Assembly: GCA_014529385.2 (NCBI GenBank)
Contig: CM043959.1
Location: forward strand, 46,641,928-46,705,927
DNA length: 64,000 bases
Direction of reading: 5' to 3'
Source: Adiantum capillus-veneris
Taxonomy: Eukaryota; Streptophyta; Polypodiopsida; Polypodiales; Pteridaceae
Made by a program: the position numbers and the translations under genes. Below the pieces are notes generated by a model. It saw nothing but the letters and a program-made list of their open reading frames with translations, was not told the origin of the DNA and made no database searches. This document shows positions 43,749-56,116 of this stretch, in pieces; position 1 is the first letter of the stretch, and the number at the start of each line of letters is the position of its first letter.

Positions 43749-46700
43749 AACAAACACACACAGACACACACGCTTTTGCATACGTGCACTTCTGACAAGA
43801 TCTAGAGGATTTTGTCGCAAAGAACCTTGAGTATTTGCATCAACACTAAGTAGCATAAGCAATAGACATTTCCATCATGAAGAACTGCCATTATCTCCCC
43901 CACCACCACCAACTCCATCTCCTTAGTCAATAGCTTCACCCTCTTCATCAACACACGTTGTCACACCTCAAACAAGTGAGCATAGTAAGGTTTTGACTAG
44001 GGGGCCAAAGCATGTATTGGTGATCCAAAAAGTGGTGTTTTGGACACTACTTTGATAGCAACTTACGCATTCCAATTTCATGTGTCCCGTATGAACATAC
44101 CAACCATGTTGTATATCATTGGAAAGCTTTTGACAAGGAGAATCCAAAATTGCAATGTTCTCAAAATTTTGAAAAGATTTGCAAAAATTTTATTGTGTCC
44201 TACTTTTTGCTAAGCCAACCACCAAAAAGTGAAATAGTGGTACCACCAATACATGCTTTCACCCTAGGGTCAAAAGAGTTATTAATATATTAGGTATTGA
44301 TAATTCTCTGATTGGCAGTAGATCACAGGCTTCTCAAACCAACACCCAACCATGTCAAGGTGCTAAACAAGGCTACCTATCATGAAAGAAGACCAACCAA
44401 AGGCTTAAGTGGATGCAACACGTTTTGAGCTAAAGTCTTGAAGATCTAGGTTACATTATTTGTTATTTGGAAAATGTTTTATTCCCAAATAATGCCTATA
44501 TAATACTTTGAGGGTTAATAGTCGATTGTACTATTCAATGACACATCACACAATCTCGCATTATTGCTTACATATTGATTGATAGGCTATTGATCGATAG
44601 TCTATCGATGGATGGCACATTACTATAACAAGTGATAAAATCACGAGGACTGCCTGTGTAATGGGAGATAATGAACTACTTTCATTTCAACTTTCCAACT
44701 TTTAAAGAGGAGCCTAAGTTCAATGAGAATGGCACAAAGAACACCCTCTAAGAGGAGCCTAAGCTCAGCAAGAATGGTAGAAAGGACATTCCTTCGAGAA
44801 CAGGGCATCCTACTATAGCACAAGCCTAATAGAAAATATAGGCTACTTGAAAGATGTAATGCCTTTTTCTTGAAACTGTGAGCGATACGTACCAATTTTG
44901 AAGCTCAACTAGAATATCTCTTGAAACCTAAATGTGAGAGTGCAAACTAATAACTCAAGCTAGACGTGATCGTTGCTTGAGGAATTCTTTTGAAGCTTAG
45001 CTTCTCCTCAATATTTGGTCTCAATGTAACTTTGTGCTTTTTATGGGTGACATGTCAAGTATGAGCAGGTTTGCAAAGTTTCCCTCAGCATTGCCTATAC
45101 AATTTGAAATGAGGGTTGTTTGTGGGACTCTATTCAATGACAACATTGATGCTTCAGTTTCAAGTTAGTCATACATGCCCTAGTAATCCACCACATTACA
45201 ACATTGAGCACTCACCTATATCTAAAGTAGATCAAGCAAATGACGACATGCATGTGAGCAAATTTTCTACTCAAGGTATGTGATGTGCTCGATGGTACAC
45301 AAGGCCGAGTTGCTACTAGAGTAGTTGTCTTCCCACATTGATATTGCACGATAGCTCCAAGGTGACATACAACAAGACCTATGACGTAGTGAGATTACTT
45401 TGAATGTGCAGTCTACTATGGCCGGGGCACGGGGGGGGGGGGGGGAGTCCCTTACCCATCTTTGGGTATTCCTAGGCCATTGGGGCTATGGGACACAATG
45501 AAGGCTAATTGGATCCCAACTAGATTTCAAGCCAACATGACTAGTTGTTGCCAGTATCACATACAGAAAGGATAATATGTTGGCTTGAGAAAATGATGAC
45601 AACTCTATTCTTATGTTGTTTTTGCTACAGAGAATCGAAAGCAAAAATACTTTATTTTCATCTATTGCTTACTTCCTTGGAATGGAGTTCTCAATTTAAC
45701 AACATCAACCTCTATGAATCTCTTGAAATGCAACCTCTATAGAAGTCTTACTAGACAAATTTGCCCAATAATTTTCATATTGTGAGTAACAATCACATCA
45801 TGAGCTTATGTGATGGAAAACACCACATATTTAGCTACGTGGACTTGGGAGTCGGGGATTGCTTGCCCAGTGGAGGGGCGAGCCATCCCCACCCTCCTAC
45901 TGCACCTAGCTAGGTATGCGGGGCCTCCGGAGCAAAAACACATACTCGAATGAAAAGTGTCGGTGAGAAAGAGGGCATTCGCATACATGAGAAAATGTCC
46001 AAAACAGCTTGTGCATCAATCCTGGGGTATTCACTATGTTTTTTCGTACAATACCACGTGAGTGTACAAGAGGGGGGTTTTTGGATTTTGTACATAAGCG
46101 TATACAATAGGGGTAGCCCCTCATTTTTTCATACTCATATCGTATACATAAGGGGGGGGGAGCCTACATACAACTACCTAGGCCACCTTAAATACAATGG
46201 TTTTATTGAACAAATTGAACTATTACACGGATAATACACTTACTAGACATTTACCACTATCTAGAACTCTCTTCTTCCCCTCCATATCTTGCTTCCAAAC
46301 CTCGTCCTCTTCCTACCCTATTGTTTTCTTAAGGTTCTCTTGAGCTTGTATTATGTAAGTTTTTCTTTGTAAATCTTCAACTATCATGAATGGTCTTGTT
46401 GCTTGGCTACCTTTAGTGGTATCTCCTAATGATAGATCTGAAAAATTTAATTCACTTGTCTCAAAGAATTCCATGCCTTCCAAAATGGATGGCTGATGAT
46501 TTGAGAGTGGTGACAGTCCTTTGGCAAGAAAATTCTATTTTTCTACCAATTCTCCTTTAATCCTTTTTAGTTTGAGGTTAATGCATGGATGCAAGTGAGA
46601 TTAGGTGTGATGGCTAGGTTGGAGCAAACTCTAAGAGTCGATAAGAAGATGATGATGATGATGTTGACGCTATTATAAAGGGGGGAGAGCCCCCTCCCCC

Positions 46701-47408
46701 CCCCCCCCCCCGGACATGTGTCGTTACCTCCTTCAACTGGCCAGTGTGCCCTGCAACTCCGATGTTATAGAGGATAGCTCACACAACTATAGAGAGAGAA
46801 AGGTGTCGGGGAGAAGCTCGCTTTTTTTGTGAGCACCTCTTGTTCAGTATTAGGGGGTCCAATGTATTTTAACGGCCTGAAATTGTAAAATCCCAGTTAA
46901 ACTTTTAGCTCGCTCTTAAGAATACCCAGAAATTTGCACAAGTTTTAGTGTCGGCAAAAGCTTCAAGTTTTGACCTAAAAACCGGGAGAATTTCAAGTTT
47001 TCCCTTAGTTTCATTGGTTAGGGGAAATGTATTTTTCTATCCCTGTGAGTCTTGCCCTTCTATTCTATTGATTAATATACATGAAAAACGAACAGCGGGA
47101 CCTTGTCGCCCGCCATTGCCACACTGCATCTTGAGAGCACCCATCCAACAATGAATTTTTTGGTGATGTGACTCATGTATTTGGAAGTTGTACCCCGTCG
47201 ATTGAGTTCGTCATTCCTCTGCTGTAAGTTTGGAAGCTTGGCTGCTGCTGCCGCCGCCGCCGATCATGCCTTAAATTTGGAGCCCAATTTGGTTGTCATT
47301 TACATTATGGGCATCAAATGATACCCATAAACATTCCCAAAGGTTTCAATGTGAAGCTTTCATATAAGGAGCAAGGAGTCATTAGATACCCAAGTATAAG
47401 GATTGTCA

Positions 47409-47581
<173 letters not shown>

Positions 47582-47966
47582 ATTTTAAATGTCAAGTTTG
47601 AATTTAGACTATTGTACATGAATTAACCTTTATTACTGCCGATTTGCGTAGGGTTACTAACTTATCGTTCAAACTGTGGAAGCCCGGTCTTCTGCACTTT
47701 TGCACCATGCATGCACCTCTGCGTGGTGTGCATCAGCACTGATCCTTGAAGCAACATTCAAGAAACTTGCACCAAGCATCCAAGTATGCACCAAGCATGT
47801 AACACTTTGAATCCAGGCAGATTGACATGGGTACTTGGAAGATGGGAATCTAAGAAGCTCAACTCCAGCTTTGAGGCACCCATTTAGCAAGTAAGCTTCC
47901 TTCTTTAGCCTTTCAATTTCTTTTCTATTGAATAGAGTCCTCAGTGCAACCCCTCAATGTTCCGAG

Positions 47967-47969
<3 letters not shown>

Positions 47970-48051
<82 letters not shown>
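47970..48051. repeat. (GA)n microsatellite
   Basis: About 41 uninterrupted AG units. Confidence 0.98.
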
Positions 48052-48053
<2 letters not shown>

Positions 48054-48177
48054 CTTGTAGAGCTACTCTATTGGCATTATTTGGATGGGGCGAGAAGACA
48101 TCAGTATCACAAAACAAAGCTCCAAAATAGTCTAGAGGAGAGACATCTTTGGCCCAGATAGTGAGATTAAAGAGATT

Positions 48178-48640
48178 GTGGATTCAAAGGATAGCATTGA
48201 GGAAGGCATGGAAACTTTGTATGTCCAAGTAGAAGAGATTGAAGGTGCAAGGCACTCAGGTGGCGTCATTCGCTTGAGAAATTGTTGGAGAAGTTCGGGA
48301 ATTTTCTTGACATTGATGCTTGCAAGGCAGAGTTGTTATCATTTGGAGGTATATTGTACGATGGCTGTGAGGAAATGAGTATATTGAATGCATGGCGTGC
48401 TTTTTGATCAAAATGAGAATTGGACGCAAACATATGTGAATCTGACAAAGTTGTGGCAGATTATGTTGGTCCTTCTATGTCATATGTATCATGCAAAAGA
48501 GGATTCTCCAAACAGAATCTCATCAAAACACATGCTCGAGAGAAATCCACATCTTTTCCAGAAAGGCTTGGTGTCACGAATTTCTTACCTTTTTGGAAAT
48601 TCACACTTGGTTATTGCTTGGCTTGTTAATTGCCTTTCTT
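48178..48640 (+). pseudogene. Probable hAT-type transposase remnant
   Basis: A frame near 48285-48370 reads LEKFGNFLDIDACKAELLSF. Another near 48420-48629 reads VGPSMSYVSCKRGFSKQNLI followed by KTHAREK. The S-x-x-C/V-x-RGFS-x-x-x-x-IKT pattern is the usual start of the hAT C-terminal dimerisation domain. The spacing between the two blocks is shorter than normal and the frames do not join. No zinc-finger BED domain, catalytic motif, terminal repeats or 8-bp duplication were found. Confidence 0.4.
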
Positions 48641-48739
48641 TATTGGAAGTCATTAAGCATGGTTTGTAACCTCAACTATTTGATATACTTGACGTTTTTT
48701 GCAGGTTAACTTACATTGTTTTTGATGTGCTACAAAGAG

Positions 48740-49330
48740 TTCTCTCAAAATTTAGCCCTGTTTTCATGCCTTTTTTCCATGCTTTTTGGCCAAGAAAAGT
48801 AGCCGCATTTTGGCTGCGATTTGGCATAGAAATTGATCCTATCTATCCTTAGTAGTATAATTTCAGTCCTCAATTCATTGCACTGTGAGTTCAGCCCTCT
48901 TTTCAGCTGACAAGTTGGCCTTATTTTGGCCCACAATCCATCTACTTTTGAGTTCCATTTTGGGCCATTTTCCAGCCATTTTTCAGTCGCATTTTAGCTG
49001 CCGAGTTGGCATATATTCAGCCCACAATCCATCCATTTTTCAGCCCCATTTCGGTGGAAACTCGACACACAGGTCAACCCTCTTGCAGTCTAGTTTTCAG
49101 CCTATGTACATGTCCATTTTGGTGGAAACTTGGCGGACAGGTCAACCCTCGGTCAACCCTCTTGCAGTCTAGTTTTCAGCATATGTACATGTCCATCATA
49201 TGAGGTTGTAGCCGCATTATTTCACTGTAAGTTTAGCCCTACGTTTATCCCACAAGTTGGTCTTTTATCATCACACACCTCATCCACTTCTTAGCCCAAT
49301 CTCATCCTTTGGCTCCCCATTGTATGGCAA
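48740..49330. repeat. Degenerate local repeats
   Basis: Many loose copies of phrases such as CACAATCCATCCATTTTT, TTTCAGCC and CCGAGTTGGC. A clear 68-bp unit (from GGTGGAAACTCG, 49053) repeats at 49121-49197 and contains an extra inner duplication of GGTCAACCCTC. Confidence 0.6.
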
Positions 49331-50247
49331 TTCAGCCCATTAATGATGCATCGATGGATTCAAGGTTAATTGCACTAGCAACAAGTAATATTGGACATTT
49401 CAAAGAACATAAGAGGGTGATGTGAGCAGCTTTTGAAAATTGAGATTTGAATGGTCAACCACATAACTATCTCGTGAGTCATAGTTTTGTTTATGCCATT
49501 TGGTGAAATCCAACAATGTTTCTGTTGCCCTCAATGGAACTTTCTACAGGTTAAAGGTTTGATAAGGATGAGTCACCATATGAAGGTCAAGTAAGTGTGA
49601 GTACCATTAAAAAGGTGTGTTTATTCCTTTCATGGATTTCCTTGTGTGATGCTTTGCTCTCTTTGTGTATTCGCACATGTTGATTTTGGCAACGTGCTTT
49701 TAATTCTTCAATGTAAGGAGGACTTGACAAGCTCGTACATGCGATGATCAATGGATCCTCTCCTAGATGTAACTTCAAAAATATGTTTATGTTACAGATT
49801 AGCGGTGGCAAAGATGGATTACGATATAGCTGCAACATGACACATACATGTGGTTGTCACCAGTCGATATTATTACTACATGTGATTCACAATGATCTCC
49901 TAAGCTTGGGCATGGATAGAACCACAACAACTTACAAGGAGACAAAGATGCAAGGACTATAGGTTAGAAATTGCTTCAAGCTATCATGCAATTTTGAATG
50001 AAACCTAAGATTTTTCAAGATGATTCTCTTTTGACTATGATTTTCAACATGAATGCATGTGGAGGTGCCATCAATTATATCATATATATATATATATAGT
50101 GAAGCTTAGCTTTGAGATGGGAAGTGTCATTTGAGTCCCAGAACTTGAGAATCTAATGAAGCTCAAATTTTGGGCATTGAGAGTCATTTGAAGCTCATTA
50201 ATTGTAGAGTACGAGTCACAAATACTTGTTGAAAATCAAGGGGTGGT
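49331..50247. other. Intergenic DNA, no gene recognised
   Basis: Nothing identified except a short (AT)n at 50082-50098. Confidence 0.5.
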
Positions 50248-50252
50248 AGTCA

Positions 50253-50928
50253 TGTCAGGACAAGGGTCCTACGGGGCAAGGCCCAACCTAGGGGGTCAGG
50301 GACCTAGGCCAAGGGCCGGCTGGACCAAAGCGGATTCATGGAAAGTTACCCCAAGGTTTCCTTGCATTATTCCAGTACCCTCAGAAGATCTGAAAACTGG
50401 TTATGCCTGTGGAAAACTCTTAGTTGTGGTTACTTCTTTACAGTACTCAAGTGAGTTATAAATGGAGTTACCTTTTAGACACAAGTGACTCTTAGTTGTG
50501 GTTACTCCTTTACAGCACTCAAGTGAGTCATAAATGGAGTTACCATTTCGACCCAAGTGGTTGCAAACGGACAACAATGTTGAAAATCAAGATGTTGTTC
50601 TTGGTTTCATTGAACCTCCTCGCTGCACCAATCATCGGTCATACAGACAACTGGCTCACTTATGGGATGTCAATAAAGAGAACATCAGTATTCTTAAGAA
50701 GATATTACTACTTGTGTTTTCGAGGACGAAAACTCTTCCTTAAGGGAGGAGTAATGTCAGGACAAGGGTCCTACAGGGCAAGGCCCAACCTAGGGGGTCA
50801 GGGACCTAGGCCAAGGGCCGGCTGGACCAGTACGGACTGGGGATCCGCTTAGGGCAAGTGCTAGGAGCTAGCCTATATAAGGGGCGGTAGGGAGGAGGAT
50901 CCCAGGTTCAGTTACCCTAGGCCTTATA
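50253..50928 (+). mobile_element. H2: 676-bp deletion derivative of the H family
   Basis: The left end is the first 80 or so bases of an H-type LTR (TGTCAGGACAAGGGTCC). It jumps at about 50332 to the 3' internal sequence also found at 42546-42910 of H, then a purine tract and a full LTR (50755-50928). AGTCA flanks it at 50248-50252 and 50929-50933. Most of the 5' LTR, the primer site and nearly all of the interior are missing. A segment at 50489-50530 partly repeats 50415-50460. Confidence 0.85.
50755..50928 (+). repeat. 3' LTR of H2
   Basis: 174 bp; starts TGTCAGGACAAGGGTCC, has TATATAAGG near 50874, and ends CCTAGGCCTTATA where H has CCTAGTTCTTACA. The CA terminus is mutated to TA. Clearly diverged from the H LTR. 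Confidence 0.8.
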
Positions 50929-51105
50929 AGTCAACCTTAAGGCCTAGCTTGGCATGGGAGTTACGTAATTCAGGTTGGTCTTCATGGCATCTGGTTAAAT
51001 ATCCGTCTAGTCTAGATTTCATTTGAGTGTAGCTTATATGACATGCAGGCTGTTCAGTCAGAATGGCTCATAATTAGGGTTCTTATGTTTTATGTTTCTA
51101 CACCT

Positions 51106-51124
51106 ACACACACACACACACACA
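51106..51124. repeat. Short (CA)n
   Basis: A CA run just upstream of the RIQ-like frame. Confidence 0.9.
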
Positions 51125-51134
51125 GAGCATTTGC

Positions 51135-51644
51135 ATGTGTAGGCCACAGAGGCATGCCATTGTCGCGAGCTGGTTTGGGGTCTCTGACGATGGCTTGCAG
51201 CAGCGACAACAAAGCCATGCAGGCGCCTCTTCTCTCTCCTCCTGCGAGGCCCCGTCTCTGTGTGGCCTCTCTTTGGCTCCTTCCTTGAAGCTCCGAGCTC
51301 AATCGCCGCCTTCTTCCTCTGCTCCTCATCATACTTTGAAGGTCATGGCTATGGCGCTCAAAAACAAGGTGAATGCATATGATTCTGATTGGAACAAAAC
51401 ATGGTTCGGAGCCGGGGTTTTTGCCGAAAATACAGAGGCCGCACCTATGAACATTGTGCAGAAGTTGGAGAAGAAGAAGCTTCTTAGCCAAGTAGAGAAG
51501 GCAGGGCTTCTTTCGAAGGCAGAGAGTGTTGGTCTCACTCTCTCCTCAATAGAGAAGATGGGTTTGTTGTCGAAGGCCGAGGATCTTGGTTTGTTGAGCT
51601 TTGCAAAGAGCTTCACAACATCGTCACCTGCACTAATCAATTAA
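51135..51644 (+). CDS. RIQ/DUF1118-like plastid protein, apparently truncated
   Basis: 169 codons. The N-terminal 70 or so residues are rich in Ser, Ala, Pro and basic residues, as in a chloroplast transit peptide. The conserved part follows: YDSDWNKTWFGAGVFAEN, then NIVQKLEKKKLLSQVEKAGL, LSKAESVGLTLSSIEKMGLL and SKAEDLGLLSFAKSFTTSSP. This LEK...SKAE...GLTLSSIEK...SKAE pattern is what I recall of plant RIQ1/RIQ2 (DUF1118), thylakoid proteins affecting grana stacking and non-photochemical quenching. The family normally continues with hydrophobic helices; here the frame stops at ALIN with no evident splice donor. Another frame also has a plausible start (MACSSDNKAMQAPLLSPPAR, 51189), so a frameshift in the transit peptide is possible. 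It may be a pseudogene. Confidence 0.6.
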   Translation: MCRPQRHAIVASWFGVSDDGLQQRQQSHAGASSLSSCEAPSLCGLSLAPSLKLRAQSPPSSSAPHHTLKVMAMALKNKVNAYDSDWNKTWFGAGVFAENTEAAPMNIVQKLEKKKLLSQVEKAGLLSKAESVGLTLSSIEKMGLLSKAEDLGLLSFAKSFTTSSPALIN

Positions 51645-52273
51645 ATCTGTGACTGCTTGCTTTGAGGCCTTTGTTTTGTAGTTTTGAGCTTTGCCTCTCG
51701 CAGCAAGTTCGTGTTCTCAATGGCTTCCTTGAGCCTCATCTTATTAAGCTTCCTCTTTTCAGACTTCTTTGGCAAGGATGATGATGATGCGAGGAGGAGT
51801 TTGTGCTGACGCTCACGATGGGAGGCCAGCACCTTCCTTGCAAGCGAAGAGATTGCCAGACGCAGGGTGAGTTCTCAGTTCACTTTAGTCGTGACTCATT
51901 TTCACTTGCTCAATTCCCTTAGGCTTCAGCTATGGTGTCCGAGTCCTGACCTGCGATGATCAATGACGCTTAGTCCTGACATCCCGACCTACTGGAGCTG
52001 GCGTCCGAGTCCCGACTTCTTCCACTGCAGTCGCCACTCCCTGAGCCTCTCGTTGCCTGTCCGATGCACTAAATCGGCTTTTAGATCATAGTTTGAAGCA
52101 TCTATCGGTAGTTACACTAAATCTTGTCACATTTTGTCAAATTTTTTCAAGGAAAGCTCGAAATTTAGCTTAGATTTTGCAAGTTAGTGATACTCACAAT
52201 TTTGGGTGGTAGTGTTGTATTAACTCAATAAAGAATGTACTTAACCTCAAACTCAATGTGTGACATCATAGCG
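51645..52273. other. DNA downstream of the RIQ-like gene
   Basis: No further exon could be assigned. One frame at about 51683-51806 has a short hydrophobic run (MASLSLILLSFLFSDFFG), but no splice signal or family match ties it to the gene. Confidence 0.4.
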
Positions 52274-52956
52274 TTAAATATTTTAAGATCGTTAGTTTCT
52301 TTTTCATGTAGTTACAAATTCTATAGTCTCAATTTCCCACATGGTCATATGGCTTGATCGGGTGTGTTATCTTGAGCTATAGTTTCTTGCCAAGACACGT
52401 CTAGCATACCTTGGGTCTATGTGTCACACATACACAAGGTTTTTATTTTGTATATAATTACAAATATAGTCTCAATTTTTCACATGGTCATATGGCTTGA
52501 ACGGGTGTGCCATCTTTAGCTATCGATTTTTACCTTCAGTTCTTCTAGCTATCCATATGGCTTGACATGTCTAGCATACCTTGGGTTTATGTGTCACGCA
52601 TACACATCGTCTTTATTTTGTATTAATTACAAATATAGTTTCAATTTTTCACACGGTCATATGGTTTGACCGGGTGTGCCATCTTGAGCTATCGATTTTT
52701 ACCTTCAGTTCTTTTAGCTATCCATATGGCTTGATCGGGTCTCTTGAGCTACCATTCTTACCAAATGTGTAGTTCTGCCTCTTTTTACGATAAAAAGCAT
52801 CAAAGATTTTAAGATCGTTAGTTTCTTTTACATGTAGTTACAAACTCTATAGTCTCAGTTTTCCACATGGTCAAATGACTTGACCGGGTGTGTTATCTTG
52901 AGCTATAGTTTCTTGCCAAGACACGTCTAGCATACCTTGGGTTTATGTGTCATACC
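52274..52956. repeat. Complex tandem array, four diverged units
   Basis: Units start at about 52274, 52442, 52610 and 52798. They share phrases such as ATGGTCATATGGCTTGA, CGGGTGTGCCATCTTGAGC and GTCTAGCATACCTTGGGTT. Units 1 and 4 resemble each other (TTTTAAGATCGTTAGTTTC), as do units 2 and 3 (TATCGATTTTTACCTTCAG), giving an outer/inner pattern. Non-coding. Confidence 0.8.
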
Positions 52957-54507
52957 ACCACTTTGAAGTTAGATTACTTTGACTCTATTAAAAATGTGTT
53001 TGATTTTAACGTGTAAGATAATCCTTAAATCCCAAGTGGGAGCCCAAGATGAGGTGGACAGTTTTTTTGGAAAAAGAAATTATGTGATGAAAATCCCATC
53101 TGGGAGCCCAAGAGAAGGGTATATTGACTTTTTTTGAGAAAGAGGTCCCCATACAAAGGAGACTCTGGCAAAATTTTTAAGATTTATATTTTATGTACAA
53201 ACTCAAAATAAAATACAGATGGTGCTTTTTTAAAAGTTGCATTTTGCTTAAGCATAGATGTGCATTCATATCACAGATAATTATTTTTGTTCAAAAAGAT
53301 TAATCTTTTAATGGGTTTTTTTGTAATGTGTTTTGATTTAATGAGTGAAGTTTTTCATGGTTGTTTAAGAGTATGCATTATTTGTTATTTAGAGAACAAT
53401 CCACTCCCCAGCTAGTAGGGATTTTGAATCACCATAGATGTGTTGATTGCTACCTTTGACATAAATTTCCTAATTGGACGTAATATACCCTGCATCTAGC
53501 ATGGCCTCGAACATCGTGTCAGTCACCTCCTAAGCTTTATGTACCTGCTTCATGCATATCCCTGGGTTGACAGGGTTTGGCTGCACCAACGGTGAAAAAT
53601 GCAAGACTTCAAGGATCTTTATATACAAGTACACTAGTACAAGGCATTTGACCCTTGACTATCGACTTGTCATTTACAGATGCTCATCTTCTAAAACCAA
53701 CTTTAGCCCTTTTATGGACCAATGGCTTTGTCGCAATGAGCATGACTCTCCAAATTCTCAATTGTTTTGGTTTTGTACCTTTATGTTTGATGAAGGATTT
53801 AAATATTTTTAGAAGTGGTTACCGAATTAAGAATCACATTTGGGCCAAAAAAAGGACCTATGACTCTGTAACCTTATGTCAATTCAGAAGGAGATGAATG
53901 TACCCAATGCTCGGATACACTTACTAGGAATTTTCCTAGTCAAAGAGACACAATTAGAAGGGGATTTATTTTATATAATTACGATAGTCGAGTTTTTTTA
54001 TTTTTTGGGCAACGTCCTATATTCGGCGGGCTTTCTAGGTAAATAAACAACCTTGGCGGACCTGGAGGAAAAATGTTTAAACCTAAGAGTCTAGTCGGCT
54101 CTATTGGTTTTTGTAGGTCATCATCAAGATCACGTTAACATTTAACGTGATCACTTCTTTTTCTTGTGTAATTACTAGTGTTATTAATGTAATCACACAA
54201 TCGTGATCATGTCAGTGAAATCCCTGATTGGGTCCAATGTGGTACCTCAGAGGTGGTGGAAATTGTTGCACCGCTGGAGGTCCCATATGACCTTTCCTCA
54301 CATAATTCTAGTTATAAAAGCACCCATTTGTATCGTGATTGGTGTATCTCTACTCAATGACCCAACAATTCAACAGTCCTGGAGCTTTGACTGCTTGTGG
54401 CTGTTGTGGTCTTAGATTGGGATTTTGTCAGTATGTTTGGTTCATTCTATGGATCACTTCTTCGACCACTTGATCTATGTTTTGTGTGATTGAATTCGGA
54501 TCACTAC
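52957..54507. other. Intergenic DNA, no gene recognised
   Basis: AT-rich, short frames only. Nothing identified. Confidence 0.5.
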
Positions 54508-56116
54508 ATGTTGTAGCTAGCTGTTGAAGAGGCACTAATGGTGTTTGTTTCTACGTCCTCAATTATCTCTCTGTACGTCTTAGAGTTATCGAGTAGGTAC
54601 AACGTTTTCTTAGTGACTTGTTCAAATGTTGTGCATGCTTTCAAGTGTAAGTCCTTTTTTGAGATTTTTGTTTCTCAAGCCCTCTATAAAGAGAACCGAT
54701 AAGTAATCATCTTGTGGTAGCTCTCAAACTGGGTATATTTCAATGTGTTGCTTGAAGCAAAGCAAATCTTCTGTCACCTTTTCATTCTCCTTTTGTTTAA
54801 AAGCATAAATTTGGAAATCTTGTGGTGATTGATTCCCCTCTTAGAGAATTCCTTAGCATACTCTGACAAGAGTTCATCAATGTTTATGAAATCTCTATTG
54901 TTAGTGGCTAGAACCAAGTCAATGTTGTTCCTTTCAATGTTAAGCCAGATCCTTCATACTGCATATGAAAATTTGCAAGTTGTTTTGCACTTAAGACTTG
55001 CTTAAATAAGGAAACATGTGCGTATAGATCCCTTGATCTACTGTACTTCTTGGGCACACACTTCGCCACTTGAGAAGGTTGCATTCTTGAGTTCTCACTA
55101 CCAATCTCATCATTCTAGGCTCTCTTACCACTATATATCTTGTCTCATACCCATTGATAGGTGCTCTAGAGAGGATTCAGTTAATTACCTTCTCCTCTAG
55201 TCTTATGTCTCTACCCTTGGTTCTCTTAGGCACCATCGTGCTGAAAATTGTGTCTAGAATATCACTACTTTGATGTGTGGATAGGAACCCTTGAATTCAA
55301 AGATCCCATTGGTCTTTGCTCAAAAAAATGTGGTCGACTAAAAGAATCTTTTACTTAGCTTGTAGGCGGACCCACCCTCGTAGTTTTTTACCTTGTTGTT
55401 TTTGAGACAGTAGGATTGTGCATGCTAGAGGTGACATAGTACTGGTGGAGTGGCCCAAAGTACGTATATACCTCAAGCCCTTTTTTGCTCACTGCTAAAT
55501 ATTTCTGACCATACTTGTTCATCATGATTATCTGTGTATCTCTTTCCACTTTGTAAGTGACATACAAGCATTTTTGCTATGTTAACTCCCTCACATTGGG
55601 TTATTACATTTTTAGTAGATCATTTTCTCTCCGTTATCATATTTGAGTAAAGCCACATGCGTATTGTTGGTATTGATACGTAGACACATTCACTCGCAAA
55701 AGCTTTGTGTTAGGAATATCCAGCTTTGGCAGCTTCTCCTTAGGATCGACATGAACCTTTTACTTCGTGTCTCTTAATCCCCACTTGTTCAGAATCAAGG
55801 GATTATGCACAAGTAAACACATGTTTCCTTCCTTATCAAGGTATTGATCACCACTGTAATCTACGAGTACTATGAGCTTAAGCTCACTAGGTCTCTCTTC
55901 TATTTTAACACAATAATGATCCATACAATCTCTATAGATTTTGGTACCTTGTTCATTTTCAAACTCGTAATGTAGGTGTAAAAGTTTAATGGTCGGTGCA
56001 ATTTGTGACGGTCGCGCTCCCATTTTGGTTTCCTCCTTGAAACTCACACTTTTGGATCCATTGGCCATATAGGTATAAGGTCTCTTTGAAGAGGTATCAA
56101 AAAGACTTTTTTCCAA
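54508..56116 (-). pseudogene. Decayed retroelement Gag-like region
   Basis: The minus strand opens at 56116 (MEKSLFDTSSKRPYTYMANG, 118 codons to 55760) and keeps patches of open frame downstream. Near 54690-54960 Gag-like pieces appear in different frames: GTTLTWF, NIDELLSEYAKEFS and FIEGLRNKNLKKGL. A last piece at about 54508-54650 reads FEQVTKKTLYLLDNSKTYRE. The L-T-W-F, F..EY..EF and F-x-E-G-L-R-N blocks fit a capsid domain. Upstream, near 56250, GACCTGATACC loosely resembles a reversed initiator-Met primer site. No RT and no LTR pair found. Confidence 0.45.

Noticed and set aside
51641-51832. Lys/Glu-rich 63-codon frame on the minus strand next to the RIQ-like gene
   Set aside because: No known match and no support beyond an open frame; overlaps the downstream region of the plus-strand gene.
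52274-52956. CRISPR-like array
   Set aside because: Units are long, diverged and without spacer structure; this is plant DNA with ordinary tandem repeats. No CRISPR array or cas gene is present.
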